A program made the translations under genes and the position numbers. Below the pieces are notes generated by a model. That model saw nothing but the letters and a program-made list of their open reading frames with translations, did no database searches and was not told the DNA's origin. Positions 26,373-34,096 of a stretch of DNA of 64,000 nt are shown piece by piece; position 1 is the first letter of the stretch, and every line of letters starts with the position of its first letter. The DNA comes from Acidobacteriota bacterium (lineage in GTDB: Bacteria > Acidobacteriota > Blastocatellia > RBC074), in NCBI GenBank assembly GCA_016710075.1, contig JADJLO010000028.1:10582-74581 (forward strand), read 5' to 3'.

Positions 26373-26435
26373 ATGAACGCTAACATGAAAATCGGTGTCG
26401 TAAAAGCAGATAGAACCTTGAGGCCAGTGTCATGA
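26373..26435 (+). CDS. Possible 20-codon leader peptide coupled to the acetyltransferase gene
   Basis: A short ORF (MNANMKIGVVKADRTLRPVS) ends TGA overlapping the ATG of the next gene in an ATGA junction at 26432-26435, the standard translational-coupling arrangement. AGGAG precedes the first ATG by only 2 nt, too close to be ideal; the internal ATG (26385) is about 14 nt away. A leader upstream of an aminoglycoside-modifying enzyme would allow attenuation by ribosome stalling, but this is inference and the ORF may be chance. Confidence 0.3.
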   Translation: MNANMKIGVVKADRTLRPVS

Positions 26436-27118
26436 GGATTATTGATTTACATCCGGGCTACGATCAGATCATTCAGCATATTGCCGAAATGCTCGTGGAT
26501 TCCTTCAATGAGCACTCGCCGGATGCATGGCCGACGATGGAATCCGCTCTGGAAGAAGTCGGCGAATCATTCGGCGAAGACAGGATCAGCCGGGTTGCGG
26601 TCGATGACAGTGGGACGGTCATGGGCTGGGCCGGCGCCATCAAAACCTACGACGGAAACGTCTGGGAACTGCATCCACTGGTGGTGAGCGCCAATGCAAG
26701 GGGGCACAGCATTGGTCGTACGCTGGTGGAAGATATTGAAAATCAGGTGTTCGAGCGCGGCGGGCTGACTCTGTGGGTCGGATGCGATGATGAGGACGGC
26801 CTGACTTCAGTCGGTGGCCTGGATCTTTATCCAAATCCGCTGGAGCATCTTTCAAAAATCAGAAACCTCGCCGCTCATCCCTTTGAGTTTTACCAGAAAC
26901 TGGGATTCGTCATCGTCGGTATCATGCCCGATGCCAACGGACCGGGGAAGCCCGATATCTATCTGGCAAAACGCATTTCAGGAAGAGAGGGAAGAGAGAG
27001 AGAGAGATTACGAAACAGACGAAATAAACGAAACAAACGGAAAAAACTTAAAAGCTATCTGGCTGGTGATTTTCAATTGAATTGTCAATCAAGAACCATG
27101 GCTGAGCCGGCAAATTGA
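26432..27118 (+). CDS. GNAT acetyltransferase, AAC(6')-like, with repeat-derived C-terminal tail
   Basis: The first about 185 residues match the chromosomal aminoglycoside 6'-N-acetyltransferase type (Enterococcus AAC(6')-Ii-like) by recall: WELHPLVVSANARGHSIG with the acetyl-CoA loop, RGGLTLWVGCDDEDG, and HPFEFYQKLGFVIVGIMPDANG...KPDIYLAKRI, where such proteins normally end. The extra 40-odd residues (SGREGRERERLRNRRNKRNK...) are encoded by the 9-bp repeat array inserted at the 3' end, so the native stop was lost. Likely reaction: acetyl-CoA-dependent acetylation of an amine; aminoglycoside substrates are plausible, not proven. Confidence 0.82.
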   Translation: MRIIDLHPGYDQIIQHIAEMLVDSFNEHSPDAWPTMESALEEVGESFGEDRISRVAVDDSGTVMGWAGAIKTYDGNVWELHPLVVSANARGHSIGRTLVEDIENQVFERGGLTLWVGCDDEDGLTSVGGLDLYPNPLEHLSKIRNLAAHPFEFYQKLGFVIVGIMPDANGPGKPDIYLAKRISGREGRERERLRNRRNKRNKRKKLKSYLAGDFQLNCQSRTMAEPAN

Positions 27119-27172
27119 CTCCCCCCAGATATTTTTCGTTTATTTCGTCTGTTTCGTACTCTCTCTTCCTTT
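26985..27172. repeat. 9-bp repeat array with inverted partner (family B, copy 2)
   Basis: Left arm: GA-rich run, then ATTACGAAACAGACGAAA and further units to about 27047. Right arm: TTTTTCGTTTATTTCGTCTG to about 27172, directly before the stop of the convergent DUF1501 gene. The spacer is about 85 nt. The left arm is translated as the tail of the acetyltransferase, showing that the element entered or expanded within the gene end. Confidence 0.85.
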
Positions 27173-28647
27173 CTACGGAATTTTGCGGCCACCGCCGCGG
27201 CTGCCCATTGCCGGTCTTGGATGGAGGTCTCTCGGGAAGAGTTCGAGAATCGGGTACCAGGCGCCGTCATTGGCGAATGGGACGTACTCAAAGCCGCGTC
27301 CGAATGGGTCGTCGCGACGGATGGTCAGGTAGTTGATGCCAAGGGCGGAATAGATTGTCGCGGCGATATCCTCGTATCTGGCCGGACGACCCTGAGACCA
27401 TCCCGGATCCTTGACCGTGCTTCCGTCGGCAGTCGTTTCGCCGATGATCTTGCCGCCTGAAACCCCACCGCCTGCAAAGACAGCGAAGTGCTGGAAGAAA
27501 TGATCGCGCCCATCCTGATTTGTCAGGGCTCCGACGGTGCGTCCGAATTCCCCCATGGCGACGATCAGAGTCTCATCGAGCAGCGTGCCGCCGTTGAGTC
27601 CCGGAGCCGCCGAGAGATCGGTGATCAGATTTGCCAGCCCCTTGTCCAGGGCCGTAGCCTGAGGATAGATGCCTGCAGCCGTGTCGTAGATATCCTGGTG
27701 ATTGTCCCAGCCACCGAAATTGATCTGAATATAGCGGGTGCCGAAGTCGCCTTTAAGGAGATTGCGGGCAACGATGCAGGAATTCCCGAAATTGGAGCTT
27801 CCGAAGCGCTGCTGCTCATCGGCGGCGAATTTGAATGCCGCATCGATCGCAGGGTCATACATCATCTGTTTTCCGCGATCGTAGAAGCCTCCCATGGTTG
27901 TCACGTCACTGCCGAGCGGCGAGTTGCTGCGCAGTCGGGAGTCGATCGACTGCAGGACCGAATATCGGGATTCGAAGGTCGACTGGCCGTCTGCGTTCGA
28001 AAGACTGCCAAGTCCGGTTGCCGCGGGCTGGACATCGAACGGCGAGTAGAGGCCGTTGAAATATCCGGCGCCGACGATATCTCCGTTGGTATTGAGTGAG
28101 GTAAATACCGGGAGTTTTTGATTCGGTTTCCGCTGAGGCTCGAATTCGAGGGCGACGACGCTTCCCATATTCGGCGCCACCTTGCCGAGCGCCGACGTCG
28201 GACTTTGAGCGATCTGAGCCCATGTCTGCTGCAGCGGGTGCACAAGCGCCGGTGCGCGCATGCTCCTGACTATGGCCAGTTTGCTCAACTGGTTTGCCAG
28301 GTTCGGCATCAGTCCCTGAGGGAACATGACTCCGTTGTAGCTGGTCGGATTGAAATCCGCGGGAGTCCATGCGCCGACCTTGAGATCGAATGTGTCGGTG
28401 TGACTGGGAGCTCCCTGCAGCAAGATGAAAATGCAGTTCTTGCTTTGCCGACCAGATGCAGATCGGCGACTGGGGCGGCCTTGACCTCGGTTTTGATCAA
28501 TGAGCTGAGAAAATAGCCGCTCACGCCCGATCCCGCGAGCTTGAAGAAGTCTCTCCTGCCAAGTGCCGGGCCGGTAAGCACTGAGTTAGCCGATCGCTCC
28601 GGTTTGCAGATTTCGCATTCGTGTCCGTGTTTCGTGTGATTCGCCAT
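27173..28647 (-). pseudogene. DUF1501 family protein (sulfatase-like, Tat-exported), frameshifted
   Basis: The N-terminus (ATG 28647, GAGAGG ribosome site) carries a CxxC pair (ECEIC) and a twin-arginine signal (GRRDFFKLAGSGVSGYFLSSL). The frame breaks at about 28438-28446: frame one reads DLHLVGKARTAF, while the expected family continuation NCIFILLQGAPSHTDTFDL is in the next frame and runs intact to 27173. Adding one base (AAAG for AAG) rejoins them. The C-terminal body has alkaline-phosphatase-like DUF1501 motifs (INFGGWDNHQD, LIVAMGEFGRT, GRDHFFQHFAVFAGGGV). It normally pairs with a DUF1549/DUF1553 protein, here the upstream gene 33 nt away. Biological role unknown. Confidence 0.85.
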
Positions 28648-28680
28648 ATTGATACCTCTCTGGTCCGATGAATGATCAGC

Positions 28681-30663
28681 TTAATAATTGAAGATGAAGT
28701 CCATTTTGTTGATCAGCGCCCACTGCACCGTTTCGGCTGCCTGGCGCCTGCCCATTGAATTGAAAAGCGGCGTCAGTGCATCCATTTCAGACTGCACGGG
28801 ATTGCGCGAGAGTGTGCCGAGATAGAGCTGCGTCACTATCTGTTCCGGAGTCAGACTCGAATTAGCCAGCAATTGCGAAACCCGGGAACCGGCATTGGCC
28901 TGATGAATCCTGGTCATGACGAACTGGTTGTTCATCAGATTGAGCGCCTGCAGGATCGAGGGTTCGAGAGAACGCGGCTTGACGTCCCTGTCGCCGCGAA
29001 TGAATGAGTTGAGGAACGAAAGCCCGATATTGTTGGTCCTGGGCTCCGTCGTATCCGGAAGCTGCATGGCCCAGTTGACGGTAAAAGTCGGCTGGTTGAG
29101 CGTGTCTCGCATCTGATAGGTGACACCGATTCCGCTGGCCTTCAGGATTGCATCGTGGATCTCCTCGGCATCCATGCGGCGGGCATATTTTCGCGCATAG
29201 TAAGGAATCATCGAAAGGTTCCACGGTCCGGGATACTGCGAAGAGAGCTGATAAGCGCTCGATTTGGCGATCGTCGAGGTCAGTTTCTGAAGATTGTAAT
29301 TGTTCTTGATGAAATCGGATGCAAGTGATTCGAGCAGCTCGGCGTTTGCCGGCTGCAAGGTCCAGCCGGCCGGAAGCTGGGCCGTCGGATCCAGTCGGGC
29401 CGGGTCGAAGGCATTCGACGGAGAAACCAGCGCCTCGACCATCATCTTTTCCCAGATGTAGTTGACTGCGGCGCGGGCAAACTGTTTGTCGGTCGTTATC
29501 ATTCGTGCCAGAGCCTGCCTGCGATTTTCATTGGCGTTGACTCCTCCGCCGTTGATGATGTAGCGCGGCGCAACTGTAGTTTTGCCGTCGTACGGCTCCC
29601 TGGTTGTCCGATTGCCTGAATCTGTATTCAGTTGATACTCGCCAACTGCCCTCTCTGTAACTATATACTTTGCGTAATTGGGCTGCTGTGAGAGCGCCTG
29701 TCTCTGGCGGTTTGTGCGCGCGAAGAATGCCGACATTCCCCATGCTTCATCTCGTGTCCGCTGCGATCCCCAGAGGTTTACCGCGTCAAGGTGCCCGGCT
29801 CCACTGTGGCAAAGCAGGCAATCGACAGACTGTATCCCGAGAAACATCGAAGAGGCGTTGACGGCCGATCCATCCATCGTGTCTTGCTGCGGGCCCATCG
29901 GAATGACACCGCCCACAACCCAGTTGACCTCGCCGCTGACGAAATTGTCGCCATTGGCGCTGATCATCTCGGTCGCGATCTGAGCATAACTCTTGTTGGC
30001 GGATATCGAGTTCTTGATGTAATTGTAGAAAGCGTCGCGGCCGCCGCTGTATCGCTGGACATTGGTCGCTCGTGCGGTGACCTTGAAGAGGTCGCTGAAG
30101 AACATCGTCCATTTGTCGACGTACTCGGGACTGCCGATCAGGCGGTCAACCAGGGCATCCCGCTTGTTCGCGCTTGTGTCCTTCAAGAAATTGGTGACAT
30201 CGTCAGCGGCGGGGATGCGCCCTGTGATATCCAGATAAGCGCGCCGGATAAACTCCTCATCGGTACATATCTGCGCCGACATCACGTTCTCTCTGGCCAT
30301 CCTGTCAAAGAGGATGTTGTCGATGAAGTTCTTCCGCGGAATGTCCTGCGGAGCGACAAGCGTGGCATCGGTTAGCGCGATCAACCCATCCGCGACTGTC
30401 TCGGTCGACTTCGATACCAGCTCCCGATGCTCCGAGAGAGCCTCGTCGACGCTCTCCGGGTTCCTCAGATAAGAACAATCGTTCCGGGTGACCTTGATTC
30501 CAGGGTCCTGCTCATCATTGTTGTTTTGTGGTTGAAACGCCGCCAGCGTCGTCAAATCCAGACTGTCAAACGCAAATCCAGTGCATAAAACCACAAAACC
30601 AAGCAAAATCATGCGTTTTAAAGATGCCGGTCCGGTTTTCTTCAAGGTATCCGTCCAGGACAT
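28681..30663 (-). CDS. DUF1549/DUF1553-type exported protein with a CxxCH motif
   Basis: 660 aa from ATG 30663, chosen because GGAGGG sits 5 nt upstream; the frame runs further up without support. N-terminal hydrophobic segment MILLGFVVLCTGFAF. DUF1549 part (about 130-235): EEFIRRAYLDITGRIPAADDV, KRDALVDRLIGSPEYVDKW. Between the two parts lies CLLCH (in SVDCLLCHSGAGHLDAVN), a c-type haem binding signature. DUF1553-like part: ALARMITTDKQFARAAVNYIW, YARRMDAEEIHDAILKASG, RSLEPSILQALNLMNNQFV. Such pairs with DUF1501 proteins are widespread in Planctomycetes and Acidobacteria; function is unsettled, with suggestions in polymer degradation. It leads the two-gene unit. Confidence 0.85.
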   Translation of the reverse strand: MSWTDTLKKTGPASLKRMILLGFVVLCTGFAFDSLDLTTLAAFQPQNNNDEQDPGIKVTRNDCSYLRNPESVDEALSEHRELVSKSTETVADGLIALTDATLVAPQDIPRKNFIDNILFDRMARENVMSAQICTDEEFIRRAYLDITGRIPAADDVTNFLKDTSANKRDALVDRLIGSPEYVDKWTMFFSDLFKVTARATNVQRYSGGRDAFYNYIKNSISANKSYAQIATEMISANGDNFVSGEVNWVVGGVIPMGPQQDTMDGSAVNASSMFLGIQSVDCLLCHSGAGHLDAVNLWGSQRTRDEAWGMSAFFARTNRQRQALSQQPNYAKYIVTERAVGEYQLNTDSGNRTTREPYDGKTTVAPRYIINGGGVNANENRRQALARMITTDKQFARAAVNYIWEKMMVEALVSPSNAFDPARLDPTAQLPAGWTLQPANAELLESLASDFIKNNYNLQKLTSTIAKSSAYQLSSQYPGPWNLSMIPYYARKYARRMDAEEIHDAILKASGIGVTYQMRDTLNQPTFTVNWAMQLPDTTEPRTNNIGLSFLNSFIRGDRDVKPRSLEPSILQALNLMNNQFVMTRIHQANAGSRVSQLLANSSLTPEQIVTQLYLGTLSRNPVQSEMDALTPLFNSMGRRQAAETVQWALINKMDFIFNY

Positions 30664-30973
30664 AGACCCTCCTGATTGACTATTTAGTTCTTTGATAATC
30701 CGTTCAGACGGATTCGAAATTAATAAATGATGCAAAGTTCGCAATGACCAAAGTATCAGAGCTTACGTTGTCGCAGGTACTTAGAAGCACAACCTGGTGA
30801 ATTAGTCGAAATATTTTTTTACAGTCGTTCAGAAATGCAAGACTCAGCTTGAGCTTCTGTAAATGAAAAAACTTCGTTTAGAGGCTACTCAATGCCCCGT
30901 TGCCATCGCTTTCCCAGGCGTGGTGTGTAGAATGTGCACTTTAAATCAATGACAGGCAGGCGGATAAATCCAA
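30664..30973. other. 310-nt intergenic region between divergent genes
   Basis: Separates the DUF1549 gene (-) from the Nramp-like gene (+). It contains AT-rich sequence and a few short dyads but no convincing promoter, riboswitch or repeat. I looked for a yybP-ykoY (Mn) aptamer core before the transporter and did not see one. Confidence 0.5.
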
Positions 30974-32359
30974 ATGGAAAAAAACAGTTCCGACGAACAA
31001 AGGAAAGACCCCTATCAGATTTCACCTGAGGACGTGATATCTCCGCCGACAACGATTCGCGAGACATTAAAGCGGATAGGGCCGGGGATGATTCTTGCGG
31101 CGTCGATTGTCGGTTCGGGTGAACTGATAGCGACGACCACGCTGGGCGCGCAGGTCGGCTACACTGCATTCTGGGTAATCGTGTTGAGTTGTCTGGTCAA
31201 GCCCGTGTTGCAGGCCGAGATGGGGCGTTACATCATCGCCAGCGGAGAGACGGGGCTTGCCGGTTTCAATCACGTGCCTGGGCCACGCCTGAAAGTCAAC
31301 TGGATAGTCTGGGCATGGGCGGCGATGACTCTCATGACACTGCTTCAGATTGGAGCGATGTTCGGCGGAGTCTCGCAGGTGATGAATCTTCTGATTCCGG
31401 CTGTGCCCGTGAAATTATGGGTTTTAATTTTCTGGGGAATCACTCTGGCGCTGTTGCTGGGTGGGGGCTACGAACGGATCGAGCGGCTGGCGATGATCAA
31501 GGTCGGACTGTTCACGATGCTCACATTTCTTGCGGCATTGCTTCTGATCCGCATGCCTCAATATTTCTCCTGGCATGAATTTCTCGAAGGTTTTAAATTC
31601 AAGATGCCGGGTGAGGGCTTGTCGACTGCGGTTGCAGTCTTCGGAATCACCGGGGTTGGAGCCAGCGAGTTGTTTATGTATCCCTACTGGTGCGTCGAAA
31701 AGGGCTATGCCAGATTCACCGGCAGGCGCGAGGAGACGGCTCAGTGGGATCGGCGCGCTCGCGGATGGGTTCGCGTCATGCACGTCGACATCATCGCTTC
31801 AATGATCATTTATACGGTCGCAACCGTGGCCTTCTACCTGCTGGGGGCGGGAATCCTGCATGGCATGGGCAAGGTTCCGGCGGCGGGCGATATGATATCG
31901 GTCCTGTCGAATATCTACACCCAGACGCTCGGTGAGTGGTCGTTATGGATCTTTTACGCCGGGGCCATCTTCACGCTATACGGGACGATCTTCGCCGCAA
32001 CCGCGGCAAACTCACGTGTCTTTGCAGATATGTTTCGTCTTATGGGATTCTTCAGGGCGGATGATTATCGGAAAAGAGTCAAATACCGGAATACTTTCGT
32101 CGTCGTTCTGACACTGATTCCGGTTGCGCTCTATCTGCTGGTCGAATCTCCTGTAAAGATGGTTGTTGCCGGAGGGCTGGCCCAGGCGATGATGTTGCCG
32201 GTAATCGCTCTGGGGACGCTCTATCTTCATCACCGGCGTCTGCCCCGGCAGATCGCGCCGCCTCGCCTGATCACAATTGCACTCTGGGTGGCCTCGATCG
32301 TGATCACTGGACTGATGGGTTATTACGTTTACGAGCAGATTCTGAAAAATATAAAATGA
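30974..32359 (+). CDS. Nramp-fold transporter with non-canonical metal site
   Basis: 461 aa, about 11 membrane helices. TM1 reads GPGMILAASIVGSGELIATT, aligning with the GP...DPGN segment of Nramp/MntH but with GSGE in place of DPGN. TM6 reads GITGVGASELFMYPYW where MntH has the MPHN-type ligand motif. The Asp, Asn and Met that coordinate Mn/Fe in the family are therefore absent. Known Nramp relatives that lost these residues include Mg and Al transporters; others are uncharacterised. The stop overlaps the next gene (an SDR) by ATGA, and a FadR-type regulator follows, so a non-metal or unusual substrate in a catabolic unit is possible (inference). Confidence 0.82.
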   Translation: MEKNSSDEQRKDPYQISPEDVISPPTTIRETLKRIGPGMILAASIVGSGELIATTTLGAQVGYTAFWVIVLSCLVKPVLQAEMGRYIIASGETGLAGFNHVPGPRLKVNWIVWAWAAMTLMTLLQIGAMFGGVSQVMNLLIPAVPVKLWVLIFWGITLALLLGGGYERIERLAMIKVGLFTMLTFLAALLLIRMPQYFSWHEFLEGFKFKMPGEGLSTAVAVFGITGVGASELFMYPYWCVEKGYARFTGRREETAQWDRRARGWVRVMHVDIIASMIIYTVATVAFYLLGAGILHGMGKVPAAGDMISVLSNIYTQTLGEWSLWIFYAGAIFTLYGTIFAATAANSRVFADMFRLMGFFRADDYRKRVKYRNTFVVVLTLIPVALYLLVESPVKMVVAGGLAQAMMLPVIALGTLYLHHRRLPRQIAPPRLITIALWVASIVITGLMGYYVYEQILKNIK

Positions 32360-33165
32360 AAAGAGAGATGCCGAGGGACAACGAATTTCAGATGCCGAGT
32401 TTCAGGCTGGACGGCAGAGTGGCGCTGGTCACAGGCGGCAGTCGTGGGCTTGGTCTTGGGATGGCGCTGGCGCTGGCCCACTCCGGCGCCGATGTGGTAG
32501 TGGCGGCCCGGGGCGTCTCAGATCTTGAATCCGCCGTCGAGTTGATCGGCTCCACGGGCCGGCGGGCTCTGGCCCTGCCGGTTGATATCGGTCATGTCGA
32601 TGCAGTAATTGAAATGATCCGGAAAACCGAAGACCATTTTGGAAGGCTCGATATTCTGGTGAATGCAGCCGCCATCAATCTTCGCCGACCCGTCGAAACC
32701 TTCACCCCCGAGGACTGGGACCGCCTCATGAGCGTTAATCTCAAAGGCGCCTTCTTCGCCTGCAAGGAAGCCGCTTCCGTCATGCGGAAATCCGGAAAGG
32801 GAAAGATCATCAACATCGGCTCGGTTGCCTTCGAAATAGCCATCCCGAATATTGCTCTCTATTCGATCAGCAAGGGCGGGATGAGGCAGATGACGCGTGC
32901 CCTGGCCGTCGAATACGTGAAGGATAATATCAATGTCAACGCAATTGCACCGGGACGATTCTGGACCAGTATGACCGATGAGTTCTTCTCGGTTCCCGAA
33001 CTATATGAGAGGGCTGTCAGTCTGATACCGAGGGGTCGCCCCGGCACACCTTCGGATCTCGCCGGAGCGGCCATATTCCTGGCTTCCGATGCCTCCGATT
33101 ACATCACCGGCCAGACGATCTTTGTCGATGGGGGCTGGCTCGCCGCTGGCGGAGCCAGGGGATGA
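32356..33165 (+). CDS. Short-chain dehydrogenase/reductase (KduD/gluconate dehydrogenase-like)
   Basis: 269 aa classical SDR. NAD(P) motif TGGSRGLGLG (residues 26-35), NAAAIN in place of NNAG, catalytic Ser in NIGSVAFE, and YSISK for YxxxK. C-terminal IAPGRFWTSMTDEFF and TGQTIFVDGGWLAAGG are typical of sugar-acid and polyol SDRs such as 2-deoxy-D-gluconate 3-dehydrogenase or gluconate 5-dehydrogenase. Translationally coupled (4-bp overlap) to the Nramp-like transporter. A FadR-type regulator lies 112 nt downstream, which supports a catabolic role. The substrate is not known. Confidence 0.88.
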   Translation: MKREMPRDNEFQMPSFRLDGRVALVTGGSRGLGLGMALALAHSGADVVVAARGVSDLESAVELIGSTGRRALALPVDIGHVDAVIEMIRKTEDHFGRLDILVNAAAINLRRPVETFTPEDWDRLMSVNLKGAFFACKEAASVMRKSGKGKIINIGSVAFEIAIPNIALYSISKGGMRQMTRALAVEYVKDNINVNAIAPGRFWTSMTDEFFSVPELYERAVSLIPRGRPGTPSDLAGAAIFLASDASDYITGQTIFVDGGWLAAGGARG

Positions 33166-33277
33166 ACTCTTCCTTGTTTGACATGATCTGCCCGTGAATC
33201 TATAGTTCGCGGGTCATACCAAGTCGCGAGCCAGTAACACTCAAAGGCCAATCAAAAAAAATATCAGAGGACACCTT

Positions 33278-34030
33278 ATGTCGAGGCGCAGTGAGAGCAC
33301 TATCAGCTCGGATATGGAACCGATAGATCGTTCGGGAATTACTGAACTGGTGGTTAAAAGGATCAAGGATCTTCTTACCCGTGGCGAGTTGAAGGGAGGG
33401 AGCCGCCTTCCGCCCGAGCGTGAACTGGCCGAAATGCTCAATATCAGCCGGCCTTCGCTCCGGACCGCTCTCAAGGCGCTTTCTGTCATGGGTATTATTC
33501 GCGCTAAACCCGGCGCCGGAACCTATATCGCCGATTCGATACCCGAAGTTTTCACCGAGCCGATGCATTTCATGACGCTGATCAACAACACCAGCGTCGA
33601 GGAACTCTTCGAAGCTCGCCGGGTCATTGAATCCGGCCTTGCCGAGATGGCTGCCGATCGCGCTTCCGAGGAGGATCTGGAGACTCTTAACCGGGAGATC
33701 CTTGCCATGCGCGAATCGATCGGCGATCCGGAAAAGTTCCTTCTCCACGATATCAGATTCCACCAGGCCATCGCCCGCGCAGCCAACAACAAACTGATGA
33801 GCGGAGTCATGGATACGATCGCCCAGCTTCTCTATCACATCCGCCGCCAGACCATCGCTCAGGCCAGCGATTTCGACGACGCCGTCGAATGGCACCAGAA
33901 AATATATGACGCCATCAGAAAGCGCGATACGAAGCGCGCCAAGGATATGCTTTCAAACCACCTCAAGGCCGCTCAGACCGGCTGGTCGAAAAACGAACAA
34001 CAGGAAAAGCCTCCACAGAAAAAGAAGTAG
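33278..34030 (+). CDS. GntR/FadR-family transcriptional regulator (FCD domain)
   Basis: 250 aa. The N-terminal winged helix-turn-helix (about 22-85) has SRLPPERELAEMLNISRPSLRTALKALSVMGIIRAKPGAGTYI, the signature of the FadR subfamily. The FCD ligand domain (about 105-235) has LFEARRVIESGLAEMAADRA, the metal-ligand HDIRFHQAIARAANN, and a second His in AVEWHQKIYDAI. Members repress uptake and catabolic genes for organic acids until the acid binds. Most likely target is the adjacent transporter-SDR unit and its own promoter (inference). The Lys/Gln-rich tail is unstructured. Confidence 0.9.
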   Translation: MSRRSESTISSDMEPIDRSGITELVVKRIKDLLTRGELKGGSRLPPERELAEMLNISRPSLRTALKALSVMGIIRAKPGAGTYIADSIPEVFTEPMHFMTLINNTSVEELFEARRVIESGLAEMAADRASEEDLETLNREILAMRESIGDPEKFLLHDIRFHQAIARAANNKLMSGVMDTIAQLLYHIRRQTIAQASDFDDAVEWHQKIYDAIRKRDTKRAKDMLSNHLKAAQTGWSKNEQQEKPPQKKK

Positions 34031-34096
34031 CCTGAAACCGGATCACGAAACGGAAAGTGCCGGGTGTCATGACTAACGATACAATATTCTGAATTT

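Noticed and set aside
30740..30973. Manganese (yybP-ykoY) riboswitch before the Nramp-like gene
   Set aside because: The conserved GGGGAGUA-type core and paired loops were not found.
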